A stretch of DNA of 64,000 nt from Neodontobutis hainanensis (lineage: Eukaryota; Chordata; Actinopteri; Gobiiformes; Odontobutidae), in contig JALDNG010000022.1 in assembly GCA_024349245.1 (NCBI GenBank), forward strand, positions 8,273,001 to 8,337,000. The letters are read 5' to 3'. The position numbers were made by a program, and so were the translations under genes. Numbering within the stretch: the stretch's first letter is position 1; the number at the start of each line of letters is the position of its first letter. Positions 12,176 to 24,700 of this stretch are shown here, in pieces. The notes under the pieces were generated by a model that worked only from the letters and a program-made list of their open reading frames with translations, was not told the DNA's origin and did not search any database.

Positions 12176-15100
12176 ATCTGACCCACAAGAAAAACTTTGG
12201 GTTTACAATCTTCAGCGGAGCAACCTATGTTTTTTAATATTTTAAATGTTTTGTCATCTTCAATCACAGTTGTATAGCATTCATGTCCTGTACACACTGA
12301 CCTGAACAGACCTTACCTGACTGACTAAGATCTGACTTGCGTGAGAGCTCCCAGGGATCAGGCCCTGACTTCTCTGTTTTGCCCTTAGATTTCCAGACCT
12401 ATATTCCTCACCCTTGCAGCTATGTTGTACTGAAAGTACAGTGCAATAGCTTATTACACAAGTGCCTCAGTCAAGGTCTCCTGTGACTATCAGGAGGCCC
12501 ATTTCTCTCCCGAGACAAAACAAACAAGAAAACTGTTGTTTGATGCATCTGTAATCACCTCAGCTATATCCACTGGAACTGAGCGCTTTTAATTTGCTGT
12601 GCTTTTAATTTGTTTTCACAGCAGTTTCAAGTAAATTGAATTTGTTAATTAAAGCAGCAAAATGAAATGCTGAGCATTATTGACGAGATGTTAATTGGGT
12701 TAGTGTGGAAATTGGAAGAGGGGTGAAATGGGGTAAGTGGGGGCTAACGAGAGCTGTGAGGAGCAGGGTAGGGCATTTTGGGGTATCAGTCAGGACAAAT
12801 CACATTACACAACAGCATAAGAAAGGCCACATGCCAAGTAGCCTCATGGCGGAAGCATAACGGTCTGAGTGTGTTTGTGTGCACAAAACATCTCCCCAGG
12901 CTTTTTTTCTGGCAATTGTGCACAAACCGAGATAGACAGCTGTACTTCTCCTGAATCCTGCTCAACACAAACACACAACAGGCTAAAAATACACAAGTAG
13001 GCATAAATGCAGGCACTATTTTTGACAATTAAAATATCCTTATTGGAATTTTTTGCATGAGTTTTAGTTATTTGTTAATAAACCTAGAGTAACTACATGT
13101 TTTTATTGTTTAAAGCCAAGATTTGAGTTCAATAAATACAGAAACAGAAAGTCACAATATTTTTTGTAAGCATAACTCAAATTGTAAGGCCATCTTAACA
13201 CAGTAAAAGCCACAAAAAGTGTTGTGGAGGGGTTGGCTAAATAATGTAAGTAAAAATCAAGCTTTACTAGTAGAAGTAATAATATGTATTATGATGTATA
13301 TATAATTCACAAACTGATGGTATTGAAATTGTTGTCATTATTGTTAAAGCTGATACCAGTGGCCCATACACATGTAGCAAAGCAGGTGCCTCGTCACCTT
13401 CCTTGAGCAAAGGAAGCAATAAACCCTGCACACTGAATAACAATGTGGTATTAAACATTACTCTTTAACCAGCTCATTGACCCCTCGGAGCTGTGCTGAG
13501 CTGTTCGCCACTGAGATCGCTGGCTCTCCCTCAGGGCGTGCTGGCCCAACGCACTACTAATGAGACAAATTCACTCATTTGGCTTGAGATCCACAAGGGT
13601 GAAGGACGGAGGAGGCCAGACAGAGAGAGGAACGGGATAAAAGAAACAAGTGAAGGAATGAAATGGGAAAAGGAGGGAGACGCTGAGCACTGGTTGAATT
13701 AGGGAGGTTATTATAGCACTAATTACAGACTGAGCCGCTTCATTGATAAGGTCCCCGCCTGCACCTGACATGACTTACCGCCACATTCCTCGGCTCTCTA
13801 CAAATACTCCAATGCACAGGATTAAATGAATGTGCTTTGGGAATATTTTGACCTTATTTTAGCTCAGTATTGCTGTAGCTATAACTTTTTATGTTAAACA
13901 GAAATCAGTTCTCATTTATCAGAAAGCTTGTACAAAGGCAGGTCCAGAAGCCAATCCTAATGCCAGGATGTAAATTTACATAATCTCAGGAAAATACAAT
14001 TCAGTGTAGGCTAACAGGACCTCAAAATACATGTTAGCTCAACAAAAATACACTGCCTTTTTAAAATTTCGACTCTATATTTACTAGTTTTATGCAGTGG
14101 CTTAATATACTGTATAGTGACAGTCTTTGACATCAGAGATTTGTCTCACCTCACATTATACGTACATATTCAGTCAATTAGAATGACCAAGAGGCAGCTA
14201 GAGTATGTTTTGGTGGAGGTGTTGTTAAGACTGGTACCTAGAGCCAGTAATATGTATGCAACTGGCAAGGCTATGTGTAGCACTCATTTCCCATCTTCCT
14301 TGATTTCTTTATTGCAAGCTGTCTATTTATCAACATAAAAAAAAAAGCTTTTAACATTTTTCAATATAAAACGAAAAGAAAATCATATGCATTTCTATAA
14401 GCTCCCAGAGTTTCCTGTTTAAATTACGCTCACAATAAATGACATTCACTCAGGACCCTATTTCCATTCGCATCATCAGGCCAACGCATGCATTCTGGTT
14501 ATGAGGTGTAAATGAAATGAGAATAATCCTCGTCGGGATAAAGTTGAGAAAAATGCAAGCCCGGACATTTTTACATTCCGCGTCACTCTCACTGCTACAC
14601 GGCACAACTAGCCACTTTTATGCAGAGCTGCTAATTCACAAAGTACAATGTGCTTTGTTTTGAGATATTTCTGGTTTGTTTTGTATCCATCTGATCATCC
14701 ACAGCCGAGCCTCTCTCCTGAGGTTACGCCTGTGTCCTTGACCGATCTGACAAACAGATTGAACATGAAGTACAGCATTTCTACAAGGTCTCTATTTCTA
14801 GAAATTCAATCACATAATATTATACCCATTTGGAGCAGGCAGATTTGAATGCTGCTCATGGACTACCCCATGTCCTCATCTATGAGAGTGCACTCATCAC
14901 TGCGAATCAACCTGAAAGGGATTGAATTGTTGGGTGCCACTGTATTTTATCCTGCCAGTAAATATATCTATCTTGTTCATAACAATTTGCAGCTCTGTGT
15001 TTTCTAATCATAAAACGGATAAGTTTGGGGGAGATATGAGAGCCGTTCTTTTGAGAGTGCTGATTACAGCAGGCTCCATCTGCGTGGAGCACACAGCTGC

Positions 15101-18100
15101 CTGCCTCATCAGAATACCTAATATTCCTATGGAGGGGCTCTAAGTACCTGGCAAGCCCAAGTAGATAGATAACAAAGAGCCTATTAAATAACGGACAAAG
15201 TGGCCTGTGAAGGAATGGGTGGAGGAGCTGCGAGTGTGTGCTGGGAATTAGTCTTTTAGCTCCATACACACAGCCAGATGAGATAGCCTCAAGTTCTAAT
15301 TAAAATTCTCATTCCCATCTAAGGTGGTAATTTTGATCTGAGGAAGAGAGGAAAGTTTGATGTCTTGCAGACAGGCAGCTCTCTCTTTCTCATGCACGCA
15401 CACACACTTACACACACGTAAGCTTTTCTCAGTCTTGATCAAAATCAATGCTATCTGCCCCACCTGCTAACTCTGCCTCGCCCTTGCTCACCCTCAAAGT
15501 CATGTTCGAATCACCTCATTTACAAGAAATCTGTCTACCACACACTGATGTAGATTTAAAAACATGTTATTTGATGCACCCACACAACACCCGAGCCCCT
15601 GAGAAATAAAGGTTATATTTAATGCCTTCAAAATCAATTAATAATATATAATATGATCAAATAAAATATACATTATAAAATAGTGAATATCTATAACTGA
15701 ATTATTTAATAGGAAGGTTTTTATACTATTACCTTCCTGATATAATCAAACCAAATTGCAGAGCCTACCTTAAACTTTTATCTCTGACCATGCCATCTCA
15801 CAATTATCTCCGCCTCGTTAAACACTACAATGGATTTGTCAATTTATCCCTTTTTTCTTTTCTCTTTTTATGTTTTTTTTTTTCTTTTTGGCACTGTTTC
15901 ATTGTGTAAGCAGATTAGACACTTTCTAATTAGGCAGCACCATTCAATTAAGTGTTGACATTGGTGTAGATCAATAACCTTACGGTGAAGCTGGATTCTA
16001 GCAAGATATGGAAGTACAAACATTCTCATCTATTAACATGCTTTAAAGCCTAGATGCCTTAAGGTCTCATATTTTTCACAATAGGCTCTTAATAATAATA
16101 AGAATAATAATTTTCATCAAATACAAGTAAAAATTGCATACCCTCTGTTAAACAATACACTGCCCTCCAATGTTACCCTAACTTGCAGGAGATGTTCTGA
16201 CTAAACACAACTTTCTCACAAATTCTGTTTTGATAGAAAGCAACACATCTAAGTGGAATGCAGATTCAATATGGTTATATCTATTATAATTAATTAATAA
16301 TTAATATTTTTGAAAAATCCCCCATTAGGCAGTGGTAAACTCTACCACATTAGTTAACCAGAACTAGACTTCAATGGCCATACAAAACTGCATTATGACT
16401 TGACATCTGAACAGCCGTGTTTAATTGTTTGCTTTATTGCATGTTGATTGCCAATGTTAAAGTGGAGCATTCTGGGAAGATAGACAGGCAGTGTAACAGT
16501 GTCAAGCTAGGCCATAATTATGCATGCTTTCAAATTGCAGCTTGTTTTATCAGTCATGTTTACAGCAGTGAGCTAAATTTTTCTCATAATAGTGGGTCTT
16601 TGGCCTCTCGGCTTCTACTCCCTCCTTCTTACTCTCTTTCTCTTTTGCTTGAGCACTTTTCGCTGTCCTTCTTTCCAGCTCATTACTCCTAAACAATTAT
16701 ATTTTGGTAAAAAGCCTCTGAGTTGCACTCGGCTGCTGGCTAAAATGAAAACAGTCAGTGTGGAGGCAAGACGATGGATCACAGTGTCAACGCCAAAGTT
16801 ATCATCACCTTGCTTGATTTATATTTCTTCATAGCTTTTTTCAGTAGACTTGGCAAATACACACGCACAGAAAGTTTTCTCAGATGAGCCGCTTGCCCTA
16901 GGTTTTGTTAGAGCAATAACCGAATGGCCGTCACTTTCGAGAGAGCTCCTTCATTGAGGCTGTAAAATTAAACAGCCAATTTCACCTGGTAATTGGATAG
17001 TGAGATATTTGTGGTCCAACTCCCTGCCGTGAGACAGTGGCATAATGCAGCCAACAGTGAAAACACGAGGAACATTATCACATTTAACCAGCCGACATTG
17101 TATCACACTGCATTAGGGACACATGACCACTTCTACACCTTTTTCAAATGTCCTTTAGGATTCTCTAGTAGAAGCCACTTATTTAAGTTAGGGAGAAGAG
17201 AGTGTTGGTATTCATGGCCGAGCGTGTTAACTCAAACATATCTTAGGGTCAGACATTAAGAATTCTCTTCAGTCTCACCCTTACCGCCGAAGAAGGCGCT
17301 TTAATTGCCATAAATACGCTCTAATTAAAGGCTGGAGTTCTTGTGATGTTTTTCCACTCTGCCTACACATATAGTGAAAGAAAATTGCATTTACAGTACG
17401 CCTGAGTATTTTTTTTAATTGCCAGCGTTTTTGAGGAAGCAAACACGCTTCAATTTCTCATCATGCTCATTGTGCTATGTTTGCCGACACGAGCTGGAGA
17501 AACATTAAACTCAGGTGGCACGGTTCAGCAGGGTGTAGGAAGAAGTGTTCTTACTATGATCACATCGTCAAATGAGCCATGTTGATGGGCTTGGTGATAC
17601 ATTGGACTGTCTTGAGTCTTGAGCCACCGATGGTTTTCTTCATAAATCCAGCCCTCCCTCATCTCCCTTTCCTCGCCTCTAACCTCAGGCTCAACTATTT
17701 GAAGTTAACTTCAGAAGATAAATTCCAGTGGGTTTCTGGTAAATCTGTCCTTTTTGGTATCAAGAAATGCAGGGTTGTAATATAGCACTTTAATTAATTT
17801 ACTGCAAATACCTCACAAAGATCCAGTTTGTGTGCCTAAAATTTGCCAAATGATGACAAAAAAAAAAAAAAACTAAAAGAAGAAGATCAAGACCTACAAT
17901 ATTCATTCATTAATTTTTACCACTTAGTCCCATAGGGGTCGGTTATTTCTTCATCTTCATGTTATCTTTCATTTGAAATAAACTGTTCTCATATCAAGTG
18001 CATATAAGATGTGCTTTTAAAAAGTCTCTGTCAATCACCCATTACACTACGACCACAGAAGGGTGAAGCTAACAACTAATCCTGTTGCCATGGCACCTGT

Positions 18101-20640
18101 CAGTAGGTTGGAAATGATGGGTTTGGCCAATGACTGGTCAATGGTCAATCCCAACTAAAACAGTGCATTGAAGGAGGAGTGGTTACCAGTGACTGAGCTG
18201 GTAACATTGTGGTGCCTTTTAGGGGTACAAAGGGTCCCAAAACTGTACACTATTGGTAGCCCCGCAGCTTTTGGATCCATCACTGTGGACAGTTTTACAG
18301 GATGGAGCAAAACACTGCAGTCTGCTGATGAATAATACTTAATAATTAAACAAAAAGCAAAATGAAAAAACAAAACAACATTGTTTTCTCAAATAAAGCA
18401 TGTCTTGTACATATGTCTCGTCATATTTGAAAAGGAAAAACCTCTTTTTCTTTTTTTGATCTAAACCAAAGCTTGTTTATTAGCTACAGCCTTTCTCCAT
18501 TCATTTTGTATGTTGCATTAAACACATGCAGAATATTGGTGAGTTGCTAAAATGAAGGAAAATGTTGCAGTTTATGAATAGTTACAGAAGTTGATAATAA
18601 ATAACTCTGCAGCAGTACATAACTATAGCACTAGCCTCTTGCACTGCTTTAAAAACTTATTTGATTGACATCAAATTTTACATAATGTTGTCCAGTCTAA
18701 ACTTGCTTATAGAGGGAGAAATAGATGACATAGTGTACATTAAAACTTTACACACTAAAAACTATCGAGAAAACAGCCATTAAAAATGAGGCTCCTTAAC
18801 TTGTACATCAGCAGTCTAGTCAGCCAACGCGCTCAGCAGTCAATGTCAGCAAAGAGACAAGGCCATAATCCAATTCTGGTTTTTACACGGCGTCATGCCT
18901 TTACCTTTGACAGCATGATTGATGTGTATGTAAATGTGTTTTGAGGAGGGCTCTGAGCAGCTATTTAAAGCGGACATTTAGGCCTGCCCTGTCAGAGACG
19001 CACAGAGAACAACAGAGAGAGAGAGAGGAATACAAAATAAAGACAACTATTGATCCATAAATGAAAGAAGATGGACACTAGATGAGGCATTGTGTGTCTC
19101 TGGAGCCTCACTCTGAATTCACAGGAAGGCAATTTGACAGTTTCACCAGGGAGTAAAGTATTAAAGTCTAAAAGACACAAGCAGGAAAAGGTTAGCGCCT
19201 TTTTGAGTGCCCTCTCCATTGTACTCTCGCACACACACATCCTCTTTTTTCTCTTGCCATTCTGTGAGTCAACAGACAATGCTGTGAACTTTGAGGCAGT
19301 AAACAGAGAGAGTGTCTCTACTTTGGGCTGTGTGAACATCTCCATCTACATGCCTGTCCTTCTGTGAGCTTGTATCCTCCCAGCTTCAAAGCTTCCTTTG
19401 AAATGTGGCCAATAAAGTTAAACAACTCCAGGGTAACAATAGGTGACAGTCACCTCAAATCTTCCCGCATGTTTCCACAGCAACCGAGGAAGAGGAACAA
19501 AAGGGAGGGAGGGAGGTGGTAACAAGTCACATCGCCATCACTCATGCACACATCCGTTGTTGTTGGAAGCCATCAGTCACCAGAGTCGAGTATTTCCGTC
19601 TGGGACTTAACATTTAGTCACTTACCTGTGTCAGTGGCACCAGTAATTTGTTTGAATATTGTCAATCTACAATCGAAAACAGCAGAGTGAGTGCACTTAT
19701 TTATGATGTGCATCTTGGCCAAAGTAAACTTTAAATGATCAGACAGAATCAATTATTTTACCTGGTCTTAAATGAGCATAATTCTTACCACTGTAATTAT
19801 TTGATTCTTGAAGTAATAGTCAGTGGTGATTTAATAAAATTACATTAAATGATTTGCATTATTTGAAACTGAACAGTGCTGTAATGGTGTTTATGGGAAA
19901 GGTAATTTCTTTGGCGGTGAATAACATACTGTGTTATTCATTTTAACGCTGTAATGGATTGAGCTTTAGGTTACACAAGCGTTCTCTAACTATGGCTCCT
20001 GCACGTCAGCCTATCAACCTGCTGCGCCACTGACATAACAAGCTCAAAGTATATGTACGCAAGTGTCACTAGCTCATTAAAGCACACGTAAGGATTGTTC
20101 ATTAGAATGGGCATTTCAAATTCTGTCTTCCACAAAGAACTGAGGACAGAAACTTGAAAAAAGAAGCCACGTTTATGTGACATGTTTCAAAAGGAGGAGG
20201 CAGACAAATGAAAAACACTTTCCTTTGAAACTGTTGTTGATGGAAACAATAGAAACTCCTGCATGGGAATTTAGAAGTGTATTGATGAGAAACGGGTGGC
20301 ACATTTCCTAAAAAAGGTTTTCACAACTATTAAATGGCATCAAACAATGAGGCACAACCAAGTTGCAACCTCCACTGTTCTGGTATGAAACGTACAGTCC
20401 CATGAATACCAATGGTGACTTTTTAAGTGATAATAAAAAGGTTATTACATGGTACAAAAGAAAGCCTTTTTGGTTTTACTGTCTAGCGGTTAACTGACAG
20501 AGGTGTGCATACGTCTGTCCTTGTATCTGTGCCATTTGAATTGGATCATCACAGATTTGGCACAGGTATCCACTGAAAAGGTTTGTAACATATTTGTTTC
20601 TAAGATATATGTCATTTTTAAGCAAACTTTAAAAATGTAG
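12176..20640. other. Intronic DNA without recognised genes or complete repeats
   Basis: Mostly AT-rich sequence with stretches rich in taattaa/attaat homeodomain-type sites, for example 12590-12700, 16270-16310 and 17280-17345. These could be conserved regulatory elements, but that cannot be judged from one sequence. A poly-A run lies near 17860. Open frames are under 125 codons on either strand and show no domain. A stretch near 18050-18360 has the look of a decayed repeat but I could not identify it. Confidence 0.5.
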
Positions 20641-20799
20641 ATTTGAAGAGTATGAAGTAAAGCCATATACTTAACCCAGACAAGACAGAAGTCATTATCT
20701 TAGGCCCACGCAAACAAAGGGAAAACGTCTGCAGTCACCTTAAGTCACTTTCTCTAAAGCGTAAAAATCGTAGGGTAATAATGGACACATTAACTTCTG

Positions 20800-21255
20800 T
20801 CTGCTCTGGCCACACGGAGGCTTTGTCATTGGTACATTTTTATATATAAGGCTATTCTTGGTGTGCTTCCATCCTATTTATGTTCATTTCTTATGAAAAA
20901 AAGTGCTGGTCATTATTCTCTCCGTTCTCAGGCTGTTGTTTTGTTTTCTGTCCCACATGTCAGTACTGAGCTGGGTAAAAAGGCCTTTGTTTATTCTGCT
21001 CCCTTTACATGGAATTTGCTGCAGAACAACTTAGTAAATTGATTTATTTGAGTGTATTTAAGTTAAAAATTATATCTATTGTTTGGCATCGCTCACATGT
21101 CAATGTTTTAATTGAGATTTTATTGTAAATGCATAATTGTGTGTCTTTGTATGTATGTAATGATGTGTTGTAATTCAGCTACCTATCTTGCAAAAGAGAT
21201 TTTTTATCTCAATGGGCTTTTCCTGGTTAAATAAAGGATAAATAAATAAAAAAAA
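20800..21255 (+). mobile_element. 5'-truncated LINE 3' end inserted in an older LINE
   Basis: On the plus strand this segment reads FIYKAILGVLPSYLCSFL, then SLRSQAVVLFSVPHV, ELGKKAFVYSAPFTWNLLQ and a stop. That is the C-terminal end of a fish non-LTR retrotransposon protein. It is followed by a 3' UTR containing cttgcaaaagagat, ctcaatgggc and tcctggttaaataaagg, and an A-rich tail up to about 21255. The reverse transcriptase of the host LINE resumes immediately after the tail, so this is most simply a younger, 5'-truncated insertion. I could not find convincing target-site duplications. Confidence 0.7.
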
Positions 21256-21466
21256 TAATAATTAAAGCAATAACATCAACAGCTTTTTACAATCTCAAAA
21301 ACATTGCCAGAATCAAGGGTATTGTGTCTAAACCAGACTTAGAGAGACTTATTCATGCAATTATCTCTAGCAGGTTAGACTACTGCTATGATCTGCTCAC
21401 TGAAATCACTAAGTGAGATGTAAGACAGCTGCAGTACAAACAGAACACTGCTGCTTGAGTCCTGAC

Positions 21467-21572
21467 TAGGATAGGAAAGTACGACCATATTAGTCCTGTC
21501 CTCAGGTCTCTGCAGTTCCTGTCTCTCAGAGACCTGAGGACAGGACTAATATGGTCGTACTTTCCTATCCTA
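21467..21572. repeat. Perfect 46-bp inverted repeat with 14-nt spacer
   Basis: Arms at 21467-21512 and 21527-21572 are exact reverse complements. They begin taggataggaaagtacg and end ctcaggtctctg. The sequence belongs to the decayed LINE. The arms show no mismatch although the surrounding LINE is clearly old. Confidence 0.95.
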
Positions 21573-21635
21573 TTCAGGATATATACGACCATATTAGTCC
21601 TGTCCTCAGGTCTCTGCAGTTCCTGTCTCTCAGAG
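21480..21635. repeat. 52-bp direct repeat pair, 104 bp apart
   Basis: The 52 bases at 21480-21531 (tacgaccatatt to ctctcagag) recur at 21584-21635. Together with the inverted copy at 21527-21572 this gives three copies of the same LINE piece, the middle one flipped. Confidence 0.93.
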
Positions 21636-21789
21636 GATAGAGTTTAAAGCAGCTCTGCTTGTGTTACATCCCTGACATGTTAGTCCCATATGAACCATCC
21701 AAGACTCTGAGGACCTCAGTGCTGCTGGTCCCTGCTGGAATTGTGCTATACAAATAAACGTGCCTTGCCTTACTGCGCCAAAAAAACAT

Positions 21790-24700
21790 AGTAGAAGAGC
21801 ATATCTGGTTTATCCAGATATCCTTTAAGACTAAACAGAAATCCAAATCCTTTAAGACTAAACAGAAAGAGCTGAAAAAGTTTCCTACAGTTTAGGGTCT
21901 CACATATAATGTCACAAGTTTAATCCAATGTAGACACATAATACAATTGATTATTGAGCCATTAATCCAGCCAAACTGGAAATGGGAGAAATGTGAAATG
22001 TTCAATTGAGAAATATGTTGATAAAAAGATCAGTTGTGTCCTCTAGGTTTGCAGCCTAGACAAGACCAAGTAAAAATGTCTTCCCAGAACCCTGTGGACC
22101 CTGCGCTACACTCTGCTATGACTCTGATGAAAAGCAGGCCGCAATCCCTTTCAATTTGGCCAGCGTGCCCCAGTCCTGTTAAAGGCAATCGACTGGCTGA
22201 ACACAGGCACTATATCACAATATGCAGGTGCACACAAAGCCGGCAGAAGAGAGGCAAGGGACATGGCGCCTTAGGAGAAAGAACCAGACTCTGGCATCCA
22301 TCTCCCTCACACTTAGGCTGGCGCTCAACCATAGAACACACACACACAGGAGGCTGCGTCCAGGAAGAGCAAGAAAACGAGAGGTAAGAGAGGACAAAAA
22401 ATGGGACCCATCACTTACTTCATATATTTCCTTTTTGCTCTTCAGGTAAAAAAAACAGAATGGAAGAATAGACAAAATGTATTTTGTGTGACTAGTAAAT
22501 AGGACATTGGAAAGTGAGGAAAAGAGCGAGTTGTTTGTGGGGTGTAAATGTTTGTGTGGGCGTGGGGAGGCCAGTTGTTTGGTTAGCACTGTAACGTTAT
22601 CAAGGGACTACAGGCCCCTGGGGCGTCTGAGCTGCTGGCCCACATCAGAGGGGTTGCGGCTGGGGGACGGGCAACTTAGAATCTATGCCTAAGGATGGGT
22701 GAGAAGCCAATAGACTGGAGAGAGCAGAACTGGCTTGAAGAGGGTTGCAAGTACCACATGAAAGATCAAGTTTATCCTTCCCATACTGCGTTCATTGACT
22801 GTTATTTCCTGTTTATGGTGTAATTAAGCACCCAATTTCCAAGTGCTTCAACTAAGCCATGTATAATATACTGTAGAATACAAATTTCAGCTCTTACAGA
22901 GCGCATGGAGAACAAGTGCTGTTCTCCGAGACTGAGGACTTCTGACACACTCTTTGCGTGTAAGAGCATAAAGCATTCATAGCCTCTCATCCACTTGAGA
23001 GGCTCTGCTATGGGAGCACTGTAGAGAGCTTCGGCTACAGGTTTGGGTCAAGGACTTCATGTCATGCAAAGTCTGATCTGGTTCATTAAATATTCCTGTC
23101 ACGAACAACTGTTGACACTGCTGAGGTATATAACTGTAGGCAAAAGGATAAAGCTGCAGCAAGTCTGAAATCACAGTGTTTAACCAGGATCTGTCAGTCA
23201 TGTTTAGCTCTGGGCGGCAGCTTATCATTTAACAGATTGGCTTGGATCAATCCTCTGTATCTGGAATTTAAAGTCATTTACCCCTGCAGAAATACACACC
23301 AATATGCAAGCAGCAAAGTAGCTCGCAGCCATGCACTATAGAAAGTGCAAACTGCATAGAGAAAAAAATTAAATAAAAATAAGAGCAGAATAAAGTTTGC
23401 TGCTAATGCATCGTTTTAAACATTAAATCAGGTTTTTGCTGCATTTAATGTGGGGGTTTATGCACTTTATAGGACAGATTGTGGTTGCTGTTCTTTACTA
23501 ATCAAAACAGTGTAAAAATGCAAATATGCTGTTTTGACAATTAAACAGTTTAACCAAGCCTTTTGAATCAAATGTTTCTGATATTATCAATAAAAAGTTG
23601 CTTTTTGGGACTACACAGTATCACGAAATTATTTGATGGGCAGGTGGGTGGCTCACCTGGTAGAGGAAAAAAATTTGGCCAGTGAATGGATGGTAATGGA
23701 AAGTAAAAGGGTCTTGCTGGCCAGGCAAAGCTATCTTAGTCACTCACTATTTGACCGCATCACAGTTTGAAGCTCTGATTGGCCAATATTTTGATGTGAA
23801 AATTTGTCACATGAAAGAATATACAGTATTTTCATTGATCATGGGGCTTTTAAATCTGCATTAAGCTCAGAGAACGAAGTCAAATGTAAAAAACAAATTG
23901 ATACGCTAATATTACATGTACATGACATTTTTTTATTGTACCTGTGAAAAAAATAGTTAGGCCATATTTTTTTTTCATTGCAATACTAGCCACTTGGAGA
24001 ATAGGCAATATGGCTGAATGGTCACTGCCACCCCAACAACACATCCATGGGTGTCACCTTAAAAAAGAACACTCAGTACCAGTAATTGTGGTCAAAATAG
24101 AGACATTTTGACAGGAGTTTGTGGAATTGAACATATGTTGCATTATACAACACATAATTCATCTGCGCACACCAGTCGCAAAGCTGCTCTTCAGCTCTAA
24201 TGGAAACAATGTCTTACACATGCTGAGGCAAACACACACCTGAACAGGGCAAACTTTATTCTCTGCAAGTAACTTTTGACAAGTTCCGCTACACATCCAT
24301 AGTTGTACTGCGAAGTGCTACGAGGGAGCGTTGGAGAGCAGTCATGCAGAAAGAGAATGCTGTTACTGGAGTTATTAACAGGCTCCTGTGTTTCCCTCCT
24401 CTCAGCTGAGCTATTCAGAGCATAGCGTCCTCATCTGCCATAAACATACGCCGACAGACAGACGCAGCAGACGGACACACCGCGCGGCCCTCCACACATT
24501 GTGCCGTAATATGTTTTTTGCCCATTTACAACAAATTAAGTTTCCTTCAAAGTGAATTTCAAGCCTGGCTGCCTTTGGAGGACGAGCAACTCTCTTTTCA
24601 TTAATTTTCATTCTTTTCCCCTGAAAAAATGATCTACTGTACCGGCGTTCAGTCTGCTCTCCATGTCGGTTGTTTTCTCCCTCCTGTATGTTATTTTTCC

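Larger units (their letters stand above)
20670..21775 (+). mobile_element. Decayed L2/Rex1-type LINE remnant, interrupted by another LINE end
   Basis: Two fragments of a non-LTR reverse transcriptase C-terminal half can be read on the plus strand. The first starts at 20670 with LNPDKTEVIILGP. The second, from 21282, reads AFYNLKNIARIKG, then LERLIHAIISSRLDYC, before a stop at 21415. Later pieces (KYDHISPVLRSL, and a VPYEPSKTLRTS-like stretch near 21690) follow with frameshifts and stops. The order fits one L2/CR1/Rex1-clade LINE whose middle was split by the insertion at about 20800-21255. An inverted and a direct duplication at 21467-21635 further rearrange it. No functional protein is possible. 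Confidence 0.75.

Noticed and set aside
18050..18360. Possible decayed DNA transposon (ggtgccttttaggggtacaaaggg region)
   Set aside because: It resembles a fish repeat I half recall, but I found no terminal repeats or target duplication to support a call.
23640..23665. tRNA-like A box (gtggctcacctggtagag)
   Set aside because: No B box, tail or flanking repeat follows, so it cannot be called a SINE or tRNA.
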